64,000 nucleotides of DNA from Sphingomonas_Q fennica_A (GCA_036946415.1 JAQIJD010000005.1:1-64000), one strand, 5' to 3'; counted from the stretch's first letter, positions 26,451 to 36,074 are shown. Notes: generated from the letters alone by a model not told the origin. Program-made: numbers and translations.

Positions 26451-27458
26451 TCAATCCCCGTCGATGCCGAGCCCGTAGGCGCCGAGATCGCCGAGGCCGA
26501 CGGTGCCGCCCGCCATCGCCAGCATCCGGTCGAGCGGACGCTTCGCCGCCGCCATCACCGCCGGCTCCAGTTCGATGCGCGGGGTGAGGTCGCGGAGCGC
26601 GAGGTAGAGCTTCTCCATCGAATTCATCGCCATATAGGGGCACATGTTGCAGTTGCAGTTGCCGTCGGCGCCCGGCGCACCGATGAAGCGCTTGTGGGGT
26701 GCCGCCTTCTCCATCTGGTGGATGATGTGCGGTTCGGTGGCGACGATGATCGTGTCCGCCGCACTCGCCAGCGCGAAGTCGAGGATGGCGCGGGTCGATC
26801 CCACCTCGTCGGCATGGTCGAGGATATAGGCGGGGCATTCGGGATGCGCCGCCACGGGTGCGCCGGGATGTTCGGCCTTCAGCTTCAGCAGCTCGGTTTC
26901 CGAGAAGGCCTCGTGGACGATGCAGGCGCCCGGCCACAGCAGCATGTCGCGCCCGGTCTTGCGGTTGAACCACGCGCCCAGGTTCTTGTCCGGCGCGAAG
27001 ATGATCTTCTGGTCCATCGGGATCTGCGAGAGAATCTTCTCGGCCGAGGAGGAGGTGACGATGATGTCCGAGTGCGTCTTCACCGCTGCCGAGCAATTGA
27101 TGTAGGTGAGCGCGATGTGATCGGGGTGCGCGGCGCGGAAGGCGGCGAATTGTTCGGGCGGGCAGCTGTCCTCCAGGCTGCACCCGGCCGCCATGTCGGG
27201 CAGGACCACCGTCTTCTCCGGGCTGAGGATCTTGGCGACCTCGGCCATGAAGCGCACGCCGCAGAAGGCGATCACCTCGGCATCCGTCTCCGCCGCCTTG
27301 CGCGACAGATCGAGGCTGTCGCCGACGAAGTCGGCGATGTCCTGCAACGCCGGCTCCTGATAATAATGGGCGAGGATCACGGCGTTGCGCTCCTTGCGCA
27401 GCCGCTCGATCTCGGCGCGGATGTCCAGGCCCTGCAAGCTGCCGGTGGCGATCGTCAT
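26451..27458 (-). CDS. nadA: Quinolinate synthase
   Basis: 335 residues. It makes quinolinate from iminoaspartate and dihydroxyacetone phosphate in NAD biosynthesis, using a [4Fe-4S] cluster. Conserved segments are ILAHYYQEPALQDIADFVGDSL, GVRFMAEVAKILSPEK, and cluster cysteines in MAAGCSLEDSC, HPECP and CNCNMCPYMAMNS. It starts inside the stop of the upstream DUF4230 gene (ATGA), so it is translationally coupled. nadB and nadC are not in the window. Confidence 0.98.
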   Translation of the reverse strand: MTIATGSLQGLDIRAEIERLRKERNAVILAHYYQEPALQDIADFVGDSLDLSRKAAETDAEVIAFCGVRFMAEVAKILSPEKTVVLPDMAAGCSLEDSCPPEQFAAFRAAHPDHIALTYINCSAAVKTHSDIIVTSSSAEKILSQIPMDQKIIFAPDKNLGAWFNRKTGRDMLLWPGACIVHEAFSETELLKLKAEHPGAPVAAHPECPAYILDHADEVGSTRAILDFALASAADTIIVATEPHIIHQMEKAAPHKRFIGAPGADGNCNCNMCPYMAMNSMEKLYLALRDLTPRIELEPAVMAAAKRPLDRMLAMAGGTVGLGDLGAYGLGIDGD

Positions 27459-28147
27459 CGTGAACTCTCCTCGGCCCCGCGGGCATAGACGTCCTGGATC
27501 GAGCGCGATCGATCCATCTGTTCGGTATTGCGGTCGCCGGCGAAGCGCACGACCACCTTGGGTGACAGGCCGGCCGCAGCGAGCGGCATGGCGAAGCTGC
27601 GTTCCACCGCCCGCGCCGCCGCATCGGCGGCGAAGCGCATCGGCGTGGGCGCCCGCGCCTGCATCATCAGCTCGCGCCGGCCGGCGGCGATGTTCGACGC
27701 GTCGAGCGCCGCCTCGGCATCGGTCAGCCGCATCAGCATGCCGCCGCCGTCATAGGCCTTCATCTGCGCGGGATCGACCTCCGGCCCGGTCACTTCGATC
27801 GGCGGCAGCGTGACGGTGAGCGTGGCGCTGCCCGCGTCCCACACGACGTCGCGCTGGTTCAGCCGGCCGAGGTCGAGCTCGTAGCGGGCGGTGCCGGGCA
27901 TGATGAGCGTCTTGCTGGCCGTCAGCCCGAAGCGGCGCTGGGTGGAGGTGACGACGGCGACGTAGCGGGCCTGGAACGGCACCAGCCGGTTCTGGGCGCG
28001 CATCGATTGCAGGCTGGCGCTGGCGATCGTCTCGGGATCGGGCGTCCAGCTCCTGGTATAGCGATCGACCGCCCACCAGGCGGCGGCGCCGACGATCAGG
28101 CAGACGATCGCGAGCGCCGCCAAGACCTTCGCGATCGGGCGGATCAT
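27455..28147 (-). CDS. DUF4230 membrane-anchored protein
   Basis: 230 residues from ATG 28147. One N-terminal transmembrane anchor (VLAALAIVCLIVGAAAWWAV) is followed by a soluble DUF4230 domain (LVPFQARYVAVVTSTQRRFG; ASKTLIMPGTARYELDLGRL). It overlaps nadA at its stop and the MBL hydrolase at its start. Because of the frameshift upstream, the raw open frame wrongly fuses it to the MBL hydrolase. Function unknown. Confidence 0.85.
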   Translation of the reverse strand: MIRPIAKVLAALAIVCLIVGAAAWWAVDRYTRSWTPDPETIASASLQSMRAQNRLVPFQARYVAVVTSTQRRFGLTASKTLIMPGTARYELDLGRLNQRDVVWDAGSATLTVTLPPIEVTGPEVDPAQMKAYDGGGMLMRLTDAEAALDASNIAAGRRELMMQARAPTPMRFAADAAARAVERSFAMPLAAAGLSPKVVVRFAGDRNTEQMDRSRSIQDVYARGAEESSR

Positions 28148-28996
28148 GCCGCCAGCGCCCAGTCCTCGGCGCGTTCCACCACCAGCCCGCGCCGGCTGAG
28201 ATCGATCAGATGCGCCAGCACCGAGCGGCCGGCGGCGCCGTGGAGGCGCGGATCGATGCCGCGATACATCTGTTCGACCATCGCCGGCACCGGCTGCGGC
28301 GCTTCCGCCAGCAGCCGCAAGATCTGCCCCTCGCGCTGGCGGCGGTGGCCGGCCATGCCGCGCACCAGCCGGCGCGGCGCCTCGATCGGATCGCCGTGGC
28401 CGGGGGTAGTAGATGCGGTCCTCGCGCGCCATCAGCCGGTCGAGGCTGGCGAGATAGTCGGTCATGTCGCCATCCGGGGGCGAGATGACGCTCGTCGCCC
28501 AGCCCATGACGTGATCGCCGCTGAACAGCGCCCCCGTCTCCTCCAGCGCGAAGCAGAGGTGGTTGCTGGTGTGGCCGGGCGTGGCGATCGCCGTCAGCGT
28601 CCAGCCGTCTCCGGTCACGGCCTCGCCGTCGGCCAATATGCGATCCGGGCGATAGTCGCGGTCGAAGGAGGCGTCGGCACGCGGACCGTCATCCTCGACG
28701 ATCAGCGGGGAGCAGCCGATCACCGGCGCGCCCGTCGCCGCCCGCAGCGCGGCGGCGGCGGGGCTGTGATCGCGGTGGGTGTGGGTGCAGAGGATCGCCG
28801 CAATCCGCTCGCCCTGCGTCTCGGCCAGGATCGTCGCGACATGATCGTCGAGCAGCGGGCCGGGATCGATCACCGCCACCGTGCCGCGGCCGACGACATA
28901 GCTGTTCGTGCCGCTGTGCGTATAGGCGGAAGGGTTGGGGGCGCGGATGCGGCGCACCAGCGGCTCCAGCGTCACGATCGGTCCCGTTCCGGTCAT
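28144..28996 (-). pseudogene. MBL-fold metallo-hydrolase, split by a one-base frameshift
   Basis: The N-terminal ~197 codons (28996 down to ~28407) encode a metallo-beta-lactamase fold with CTHTHRDHS (zinc HxHxDH), ATPGHTSNH and FSGDHVMGW. The natural continuation YYPGHGDPIEAP...RGMAGHRRQREGQIL and the winged-helix C-terminus ending EDWALAA are in another frame (28144-28365). Removing one G from the G5 run 28402-28406 restores a 283-residue protein, and 853 nt is one more than a multiple of three. It resembles the LACTB2-like hydrolases, possible RNases or thioester hydrolases. First gene of the MBL-DUF4230-nadA operon. Confidence 0.85.
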
Positions 28997-29047
28997 GGCG
29001 CTGCATGTGGCATCGGCGGGGGCCGCTGTGAAGGCCGATGCCCCGCG

Positions 29048-29764
29048 CTACAGATCGAACCGGGCATAAGCGGCGGCGCGGGTGCCGGTGGCGCGATCGA
29101 CGAAGCGGCCGGGGGGCGGGGCGCCAATCGAGGTCGCCGTCAGCGCCGCGCCGAACGTCAGGCGGTTGCGGACATGTTCGACGGCGAGGCGATAGTCCGT
29201 ATAGGCACCGTCGGGGCGGAGGCGGCGGGCGCGTTCGGCGTCGCGGGCGTCGCCGGTGGTGCGACCGATCCCGCCCAGCACGGTCAGCGGCGTGCCGGGG
29301 ATGCCGGCTTCTGCATTGGCCGAGAGATAGAGGTTGTCGCCGCCGATCGCGCGCTGGCGGGGGGCGTAGCTGGCGGCGGCGGTGAGGCGGAGCGGGCCGA
29401 ACGTCCAGCCGGCGCTGCCATCCAGCTCGATATAATCCTGCCCGCCGGCGCCGAGGAACAGGCGGGCGCTGGGGCCAGCCGACAGGCGCCATGCGCCGGC
29501 ATCGATGGTGTAGCGGGGCAGCACGTCGACCACCGCGTCCGCACCGCCATGACGGCGGCTGCCGCGCAGCGTGGTGACGGCGGCGGTGAGGGACGCGGGG
29601 CCGGCTTCGGCAGCGGCCCATACACCCGCCGCAGCGCGCGAGCCGCTCCAGCCGAGACCGCGCCGGCGTAGATCGGTGGTGGCTTCGACCCCGCCGGTCA
29701 CGCCGGCCTCGGCGGCCGTCGCGCTAGCCAGAGCGAGCGCGGCGACCAGTGCGGCGATCCTCAA
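29048..29764 (-). CDS. Outer-membrane beta-barrel protein (TIGR02001-like)
   Basis: 238 residues with a signal peptide (MRIAALVAALALASATAAEA) and alternating beta-strand sequence ending in an aromatic outer-membrane C-terminus (YARFDL). The opening VTGGVEATTDLRRRGLGWSGS resembles the TIGR02001 putative porin family. It overlaps the stop of the upstream secreted protein gene by 4 bp. Function is likely outer-membrane structure or transport; not proven. Confidence 0.7.
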   Translation of the reverse strand: MRIAALVAALALASATAAEAGVTGGVEATTDLRRRGLGWSGSRAAAGVWAAAEAGPASLTAAVTTLRGSRRHGGADAVVDVLPRYTIDAGAWRLSAGPSARLFLGAGGQDYIELDGSAGWTFGPLRLTAAASYAPRQRAIGGDNLYLSANAEAGIPGTPLTVLGGIGRTTGDARDAERARRLRPDGAYTDYRLAVEHVRNRLTFGAALTATSIGAPPPGRFVDRATGTRAAAYARFDL

Positions 29765-30186
29765 TTGCTGGCGAACTGCCGGCCGGTGCGCAGATCGGCC
29801 AGCGCGGCATCGCGGTCCGCCGCGGCGACCCGCTGGACGTGGGCGGTCACCTCGTCATGCCGGGCGGCGATCTCCTGATCGATCGCGGCGCGCGCCGGGG
29901 CACAGGCGCCGTGGCGCGACCCTTCCATGCGATGCACGGCGTCGAGCGTCTTGGTCAGACGCCGGCCCTGATCGTCGTGCAGATGGCGATCGACCGCGAC
30001 CGTGCCGACCCAGCGGCAGCGCTCGGTGCTCGGGCGGGGGCCGGCCGACATGCCGACCGTGCGATATTCCACGGCGACCTTTGGCGTGTAGGTGACGGCA
30101 TGATCCTCGCCCTGATGCGACAGCGTCGCGGTGTGGGGGCTTCCCATCGCGAGGACAGCGGAAGCGGTGATGGCGAAGATGTTCAT
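29761..30186 (-). CDS. Secreted hypothetical protein, 141 aa
   Basis: It has an N-terminal export signal (MNIFAITASAVLAMGSPHTA). The mature region has a beta-rich first half (YTPKVAVEYRTVGMSAGPRPSTERCRW) and a helical second half (PARAAIDQEIAARHDEVTAHVQRV), with two cysteines. A strong Shine-Dalgarno (GGAGGGAG) precedes the ATG. It is encoded in one unit with the outer-membrane protein. I do not recognise the family. Confidence 0.7.
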   Translation of the reverse strand: MNIFAITASAVLAMGSPHTATLSHQGEDHAVTYTPKVAVEYRTVGMSAGPRPSTERCRWVGTVAVDRHLHDDQGRRLTKTLDAVHRMEGSRHGACAPARAAIDQEIAARHDEVTAHVQRVAAADRDAALADLRTGRQFASN

Positions 30187-30332
30187 GGTCTCCCTCCGAT
30201 TCGGTAATGCCCATCAATTGGGCACACCTGCTTAATGGGGAGGCATTATGTCTCGCCAACACATGGATTGTAAGTGAGCGTTGCCGGCGCGACGACGCTT
30301 CCAAATCTGGCCGCCGACCCTAAATCCGGGGC
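30187..30332. promoter_or_regulatory. Divergent intergenic region with palindrome
   Basis: The 146-bp gap between the secreted-protein gene and uvrC contains the inverted repeat TGCCCA-N5-TGGGCA at 30208-30224, 22 bp upstream of the secreted-protein start. It is a candidate operator or 5'-UTR hairpin. Confidence 0.35.
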
Positions 30333-32250
30333 GTGACCGAACCGACCGACCGCTTCAACGAAGAGAAATCCACCTACACCGTTCGCGGCACGGATGCGCC
30401 CGACCTCGAGGCGGGGGTCGCGGCGATTCGCAACGTGCTGAAGACGCTGCCGGCCCGGCCCGGCGTCTACCGCATGACCGACGCCAAGGGCGATCCGCTC
30501 TACGTCGGCAAGGCGCGGGCGCTGCGGCAGCGGGTGACGAACTATACGCAGGTGGCGCGCCTGCCCAAGCGCTTGCAGCGGATGGTAAGCCAGACGCGCG
30601 GCATGACGATCGTCACCACCAATACCGAGGCGGAAGCGCTGCTGCTGGAAGCGCAGCTCATCAAGCGCTTCCGCCCGCCCTACAACGTGCTGCTGCGCGA
30701 CGATAAGAGCTTCCCCTTCATCCTGCTGCGCGAGGATCACGCCTTTCCGCGCGTGCAGAAGCACCGCGGCGCGCGGCGGGCGAAGGGGCAATATTACGGG
30801 CCGTTCGCCAGCGCCGGATCGGTGACGCGGACGCTGAACGCGCTCCAGAAGCTGTTCCTGCTGCGATCCTGCACCGACAGCTTCTTCAGCAACCGCACGC
30901 GGCCCTGCCTGTTGCACCAGATCCGCCGCTGTTCGGCGCCCTGCGTCGACCGGATCGACGCCGCCGCTTATGCCGAGCTGGTGGCGGACGCGAAGGCGTT
31001 CCTGTCCGGCAAGTCGACGCAGGTCCAGCGCAAGCTGGGCGAACAGATGACCGCGGCGGCGGAGGCGATGGATTTCGAACTGGCCGCGATCCTGCGCGAT
31101 CGGCTGCGCGCGCTCACCTTCATCCAGGGGGCGCAGGCGATCAACGCCGAGGGCGTGGGCGATGCCGACGTGTTCGCGCTGGCGGCCAAGGCGGGGGGTG
31201 ATGGGCATCCAGGCCTTCTTCATCCGCGGCGGGCAGAATTGGGGCCACCGCAGCTTCTTTCCCCAGCATACCGCCGAGGTGCCCGAGGAGGAGGTGCTGA
31301 CGAGCTTCCTGATGCAATTCTACGAGGAGGTGCCGCCGCCCAAGCTGGTGCTGCTCGATCGCGTGCTGGGCGAGGAGGAGCTGGTCGCGCAGGCGCTGGG
31401 CGAGCGGGCGGGGCGCAAGGTGCAGCTGAAGATGCCGCAGCGCGGCGACCAGCGCCGCCTGCTCGATCAGGCGACGCGCAATGCGGTGGAGGCGCTCGAC
31501 CGGCGGCTGGCCGAATCGACCACGCAGGGGCGGCTGTTGCAGGAGGTGGCGGACTTGTTCGAGCTGGCCGAGGCGCCGGGGCGGATCGAGGTCTACGACA
31601 ACAGCCACATCATGGGGACGAATATGGTCGGCGCGATGATCGTCGCCGGGCCGGAGGGGTTCCGCAAGAACGCCTATCGCAAGTTCAACATCCGCCGGCC
31701 GGAAACCGCGCCGGGCGACGATTTCGCGATGATGCGCGAGGTGCTGGAACGGCGCTTCGCCCGGCTGGAGCAGGAAGACCCCGATCGCACGAGCGGCGAA
31801 TGGCCGGACCTGCTGCTGATCGACGGCGGCAAGGGCCAGGTCTCCGCCGTCCACCGCATCATGGAGGAGATGGGGGTGCACGACGTGCCGATCGTCGGCA
31901 TCTCCAAGGGGCCGGACCGCAATGCGGGGCGCGAGCATTTCCATACCCCCGACGGGCGCGAATCGATGCTGCCGCTCAATTCGCCGGTGCTGTTCTTCCT
32001 CCAGCGGCTGCGCGACGAGGCCCACCGCTTCGCCATCGGCACGCACCGGGCGAAGCGCGCCAAGGCGTTCACCGCCAGCCCGCTGGACGAGGTGCCCGGC
32101 ATCGGCTCGGCGCGGAAGAAGGCGCTGCTGATGCATTTCGGGACCGCCAAGGCGGTGCGCGGGGCCGCGCTGGAGGATTTGCAGAAGGCGCCCGGAGTCT
32201 CGGCGACGATGGCGCGCGCCGTCTACGATCATTTCCATCCGAACGGCTGA
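30333..32250 (+). pseudogene. uvrC: Excinuclease ABC subunit C, interrupted by a one-base insertion
   Basis: From GTG 30333, an N-terminal GIY-YIG nuclease domain (RPGVYRMTDAKGDPLYVGKA) and the UVR UvrB-binding helix region (KLGEQMTAAAEAMDFELAAILRDRLRAL) run to ~codon 287. There the frame breaks in a G6 run at 31193-31198. The next frame continues correctly with VMGIQAFFIRGGQNWGH, the RNase H-like C-terminal nuclease (EVYDNSHIMGTNMVGAM, LLIDGGKGQ) and the helix-hairpin-helix (LDEVPGIGSARKKALLMHFG). 1918 nt is one over a multiple of three; removing one G gives 638 residues. UvrC incises on both sides of DNA lesions. Since uvrC is normally maintained, sequencing error is likely. Confidence 0.93.
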
Positions 32251-32305
32251 GGCAACGCGCGGCGGCCGGCGGCGTTGTCGTCGAAATCGTTCGAGGAGAC
32301 ATTTG

Positions 32306-32608
32306 ATGCGCCTGATCGCCTTGCCTGCCGCCGCGCTGCTGCTGTCGCTGGCCGCCTGCGGCCGGCAGACCCCCGCCGAGAATAAGGCGGACCAGCTGGA
32401 TCAGGCGGCGCGCGAGAGCGATCCGGCGGCGGCACCCGTGCTGGAGAATGCGGCGGATGCGTTGCGGGACGGCAATGCGGTCGATCCGCAGGCGGCTCTG
32501 GCGGAGGGCGGCATGGCGCAGGCCGGCACCGCACCGCCCACCGCCAGTGGGCTGGGCGGTGCTGCCGACGACACGCTCGTCGCCAACCGCAGCGCGGCGC
32601 CGCGATAG
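32306..32608 (+). CDS. Small lipoprotein, 100 aa
   Basis: Signal peptide and lipobox SLAACG (MRLIALPAAALLLSLAAC) followed by a low-complexity alanine/aspartate-rich, probably disordered mature region. ATG 32306 is chosen because AGGAG lies 8 nt upstream. It lies 55 bp after uvrC and may be co-transcribed with it. Function unknown. Confidence 0.75.
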   Translation: MRLIALPAAALLLSLAACGRQTPAENKADQLDQAARESDPAAAPVLENAADALRDGNAVDPQAALAEGGMAQAGTAPPTASGLGGAADDTLVANRSAAPR

Positions 32609-32656
32609 GGCGCCCGACCGGCCGGTGGCGCGACCTGTCCCCCGGCAGGGTGCGGG

Positions 32657-33646
32657 TCAGTCGGCGGTCGAACCGCGCACGACGAGCCGCGGGGGCAGGA
32701 CCAGACCATCGACCGCTTCCCCCGCGATCCGGCCGAGCACGATCTCGACCAGACGTGCGGCTCCGCCGGCGATATCCTGCGCGATGGTGGTGAGCGGCGG
32801 GCTGGTCTGCGCGGCGATGGCGACATCGTCGTAACCGATCACCGCCGTATCGCCCGGCACCGCCACGCCGCGATCCGCAAGCGCACGCAGGACGTTCATC
32901 GCGGTCACGTCGGACGCGCAGAAGATGCCGTCCGGCACCGGCCCCGCCGCCAGCCGGCCGAGCATGGCGGCGTGCGCCTCTTCGGGCGTCATCGCGATCG
33001 GCAGGATCGAGACGGTGGCGCCGCCCGCCTCTGCCGCGGCGGTGAAGCCGGCAAGGCGATCGGCATATTCGGGCGGCCGCGGATTGCCGACGAACAGGAG
33101 GTTCCGCCGGCCGATCGACAGCAGATGGTCCGCCGCCATCCGCCCGCCCAGCACATTGTCCGATCCGACCGTCGCCTGCGCCTGGCCGGGGCGGGCGACC
33201 CCCCATACCGCCATCGGCCGGAAGCGGCGGGCGACCGCCTCGATCGCGGCATATTGATCGGACTGGCCGATCAGGATCAGCCCGTCGACGCGCCCGCCGT
33301 CGACCAGCCGGTCGAGCCATGCCTCGCCGTCCGGGATGATGCGGCTGAGCAGGATGTCATAATCGCGCTCGGTCAGCGTATCGGCGAGCAGGCCCAGCAT
33401 CGTCAGGAAGAAGGGATCGGAGAGATGCTGCCCGCGCTCGTGCCCCAGCGGCAGGACGATCCCGATCGCCCGCGTCTGGCCCAACCGCAGGTTGCGGGCG
33501 AGCTGGTTGGGGCGGAAGCCATGTTCGGAGGCGATGGCGCGGATCCGCGCCTGCGTCTCGCGATTGACCGTCGGATGCCCGGCCAGGGCGCGCGACACGG
33601 TGGTGACGGAGACGTTGGCCAGCCGTGCGATATCCGATTGCTTCAT
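32657..33646 (-). CDS. LacI-family transcriptional regulator of the sugar locus
   Basis: 329 residues from ATG 33646. The N-terminal LacI helix-turn-helix (KQSDIARLANVSVTTVSRALAGHPTV) and hinge (PNQLARNLRLGQTRAIGIVLP) are followed by a periplasmic-binding-protein-like effector domain with CASDVTAMNVLRAL and IGYDDVAIAAQTSPPLTTI. It overlaps the MarR-like regulator gene by 4 bp. By context it most likely binds the twin palindromes at 36075-36106 and represses the sucrose-type uptake and catabolic genes, released by a sugar or sugar phosphate. Confidence 0.93.
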   Translation of the reverse strand: MKQSDIARLANVSVTTVSRALAGHPTVNRETQARIRAIASEHGFRPNQLARNLRLGQTRAIGIVLPLGHERGQHLSDPFFLTMLGLLADTLTERDYDILLSRIIPDGEAWLDRLVDGGRVDGLILIGQSDQYAAIEAVARRFRPMAVWGVARPGQAQATVGSDNVLGGRMAADHLLSIGRRNLLFVGNPRPPEYADRLAGFTAAAEAGGATVSILPIAMTPEEAHAAMLGRLAAGPVPDGIFCASDVTAMNVLRALADRGVAVPGDTAVIGYDDVAIAAQTSPPLTTIAQDIAGGAARLVEIVLGRIAGEAVDGLVLPPRLVVRGSTAD

Positions 33647-34641
33647 CGCGCCGGTCCGGACCGGTCGCGGACCATCCCGGACAGGATCGCCGCGGCGTTC
33701 TCGCTCAGCGTCGCCAGCATCCGGCGGTAGCCCGCCAGCCGGTCGGGGCTGACGGCCGCCCCCAGATAGGCGTTGCGCCTGGCCACCTCCACCGCCATCA
33801 CGCCGTTGATCCGCAATCCTTCCGCGGTCGGCGCCAGAAGCACCGCGCGCCGTGTCGATTCGGGATTGCGGACGATCAGCCCGTCCGCGATCAGGCGGCG
33901 CACGGTGCGCGCCGCCTGGCTCTGATCGCGGCTCAGCGTCGCGATCAGCGACGATTGCGGGCACGGCGCGCGGGCGGCGACGAACGACAGGACCATCGTA
34001 TCGAAAGCCGGCATGCCGACCAGTCGCTTGGCGGCGAGGGCGCGGCTGCGCTGCGCATAAGCGACGAGCGCGATCAGCCGCGGCAGGATCAGCGCATCGT
34101 CCGGCAGGCGCGGCTGATCCGCGCCGGCGCGTTCATATTGCTCGCGCGGGTCGCGCGGGGGCGCGGCATCGCCGGCGAGCAGGCGTTCCTCCTCGTAAAG
34201 CGCATTCGCGCGCTGTGTGAGCAGGTCGGTGACGAGATGGAGTTCGGTGATGCCGGCCCGGTCGATCCCTTCCAGCAGCCGCTCGTTGCGGGCCCCGGCG
34301 CGCGCCGTCAGTTGATCGGCCAGCGCGCGGCCCGCGCCCGTCAGCATGAGCGATCCGCGCGGGCGATCGCGGGTGACGTAACCGATCGTCTCGAGCTGCC
34401 GCAGGGCGCGACTGATCTGCGCCTTGTCCTTGCCGCTCAAGGCGCAGAGCGCGGGAAACGTCTGGCCCCAGCCGCTGCGCAGGATGACGAGCATCTGCCG
34501 GCCGAGGGCGGGCAGGGGCGTGATCTCGGCATAAGAGAGATCGGCACTGTCGCGCATCGTCTTCAGCAGATGCCACAGGCTCAGCATGAGCGTCTGGCCG
34601 TAGCCTTCGGCTGCGGATGCCTGTCCGTCGTCTCGATCCAT
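33643..34641 (-). CDS. Tandem MarR-like winged-helix regulator
   Basis: 332 residues from ATG 34641. Two winged-helix MarR-type domains occur in one chain. The first, around residues 50-130, has FPALCALSGKDKAQISRALRQLETIGYVTRD. The second, around residues 225-310, has QSSLIATLSRDQSQAARTVRRLIADGLIVRN and a wing ESTRRAVLLAPTAEG. MarR proteins normally have one domain and dimerise, so this could act as a pseudo-dimer. The stop overlaps the lacI start, and the MFS transporter lies 62 bp upstream. A role in the same sugar locus is inferred from position only. Confidence 0.75.
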   Translation of the reverse strand: MDRDDGQASAAEGYGQTLMLSLWHLLKTMRDSADLSYAEITPLPALGRQMLVILRSGWGQTFPALCALSGKDKAQISRALRQLETIGYVTRDRPRGSLMLTGAGRALADQLTARAGARNERLLEGIDRAGITELHLVTDLLTQRANALYEEERLLAGDAAPPRDPREQYERAGADQPRLPDDALILPRLIALVAYAQRSRALAAKRLVGMPAFDTMVLSFVAARAPCPQSSLIATLSRDQSQAARTVRRLIADGLIVRNPESTRRAVLLAPTAEGLRINGVMAVEVARRNAYLGAAVSPDRLAGYRRMLATLSENAAAILSGMVRDRSGPAR

Positions 34642-34703
34642 CCTCGCCCGAACCTCCGCCTCCCGATTGTCGCGGCGCGCGGATAAAATCAACGGCAACG
34701 GCG

Positions 34704-36038
34704 TCAGCCCGACGCGACGGGGCGGCGGACCGGCTCACCGACGCCCGCGACGCGCAGCGTGGCGAGGGCGCCCGCCAGCATCAGCATGCCGCCCAGCCGC
34801 AACACCATGCCGGGATCGCCGCCGAGCAGCGGGCGGTAGATGAGGGGCATCGTGAGGCTCTCGATCATCATCGGAACGACGATGAACATGTTGAAGATGC
34901 CCATGTAGATGCCGGTCCGCTCCGGCGGGATGGCGGCGGTGAGCATGACATAGGGATTGCCCATCATGCTGGCCCAGCCGATGCCGATGCCGATCATCGG
35001 CACCAGCAGCCAGCCTTCGCTGCGGATCGCCGGGATCGCCAGCATGGCGAGGCCGGAGGCGACGAGGCAGGCGGCGTGGACCGGTCTGGCGCCATGGCGG
35101 CGGGTGAGGGGGACGAGCAGGAAGGCGGCGGCGAAGGCGACCGCATTGTAGAAGGCGCCCATCTGGCCGGTGACGAGCACGGCATCGCGATAGCCGGCGG
35201 AATGCGCTTCGGTGGCGCCGAACAGGCTGCGGCCGAGCGTGAAGCTGATATACTGCCAGTAGGCGAACATCGCATACCATTGGCAGAGCATCGACAGCGC
35301 CAGCCGCCGCATCGGCTGCGGCATCTCCACGATCGCATCGCGCACGTCGCGCAGCGCCTGGGCGAGGCCGGGGCCGCGCTCGTCCGCCGCCCTGGGGGGC
35401 AGCGGCAGTTCGGGGACGCGCAGGACCGACCACAGGATGGTGGCGACCGAGAGGCCGGCGCCGATCAGGAAGGCGAGGCGGGTGATGTGCGGGATGCCGT
35501 TGGCATCGACGAGGTCGCGATCGACCCCGGCCAGCACGAACAGCGTGGGGGCAAGGTAGGAAAGCGTCTGGGCGAGGCCGGTGAAGGCGCTCTGCGTGAG
35601 GAATCCGACCGGCTGCTGATCCGCCCGCAACCGATCGCCGACATAGGCGCGGTAGGGCTCCATCGTGACGTTGTTGGCGGCATCGAGAATCCACAGCAGG
35701 CTGGCCGCCACCCACAGCGCCGGGCTGTGGGGCATCGCGAGAAGGCCGAGGCTGCACAGGACGGCACCGACGAGGAAATAGGGGGTGCGGCGGCCGAAGC
35801 GGGTGCGGGTGCGATCACTGAGCGCGCCGATCAGCGGCTGCACGATGAGGCCGGTGGCGGGCCCGGCCAGCCAGAGCAGCGGCATCGTCGATTCGTCCGC
35901 GCCGAGGTAGAAATAGATCGGCCCCATGTTCGACTGCTGGAGCCCGAAGCTGAACTGCAATCCGAGGAAGCCCAGATTCATCTCGACGATGCGGCCGAAC
36001 GACAGACGCGGCTTCATGCCGCCTGATGCTGCGATCAT
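34704..36038 (-). CDS. MFS sugar transporter (sucrose/maltose type)
   Basis: 444 residues with about 12 predicted membrane helices. ATG 36038 is chosen over the internal ATG 36017 because AGGAGAGG lies 5-6 nt upstream. The MFS loop signature GALSDRTRTRFGRRTPYFLVG and the N-terminal FLGLQFSFGLQQSNMGPIYFYLG match the proteobacterial sucrose/maltose importers (SuxC/SucT-like). It should carry the disaccharide across the inner membrane after TonB-dependent uptake. Divergent from the TonB receptor across the twin operator. Confidence 0.9.
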   Translation of the reverse strand: MIAASGGMKPRLSFGRIVEMNLGFLGLQFSFGLQQSNMGPIYFYLGADESTMPLLWLAGPATGLIVQPLIGALSDRTRTRFGRRTPYFLVGAVLCSLGLLAMPHSPALWVAASLLWILDAANNVTMEPYRAYVGDRLRADQQPVGFLTQSAFTGLAQTLSYLAPTLFVLAGVDRDLVDANGIPHITRLAFLIGAGLSVATILWSVLRVPELPLPPRAADERGPGLAQALRDVRDAIVEMPQPMRRLALSMLCQWYAMFAYWQYISFTLGRSLFGATEAHSAGYRDAVLVTGQMGAFYNAVAFAAAFLLVPLTRRHGARPVHAACLVASGLAMLAIPAIRSEGWLLVPMIGIGIGWASMMGNPYVMLTAAIPPERTGIYMGIFNMFIVVPMMIESLTMPLIYRPLLGGDPGMVLRLGGMLMLAGALATLRVAGVGEPVRRPVASG

Positions 36039-36074
36039 GGTTCCTCTCCTCTCATGCGTTCATGGCACGCATCA

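Noticed and set aside
27455..28996. A 513-residue MBL-DUF4230 fusion protein
   Set aside because: The junction contains about 60 residues of frameshift-type low-complexity sequence, and the correct MBL C-terminus exists in another frame.
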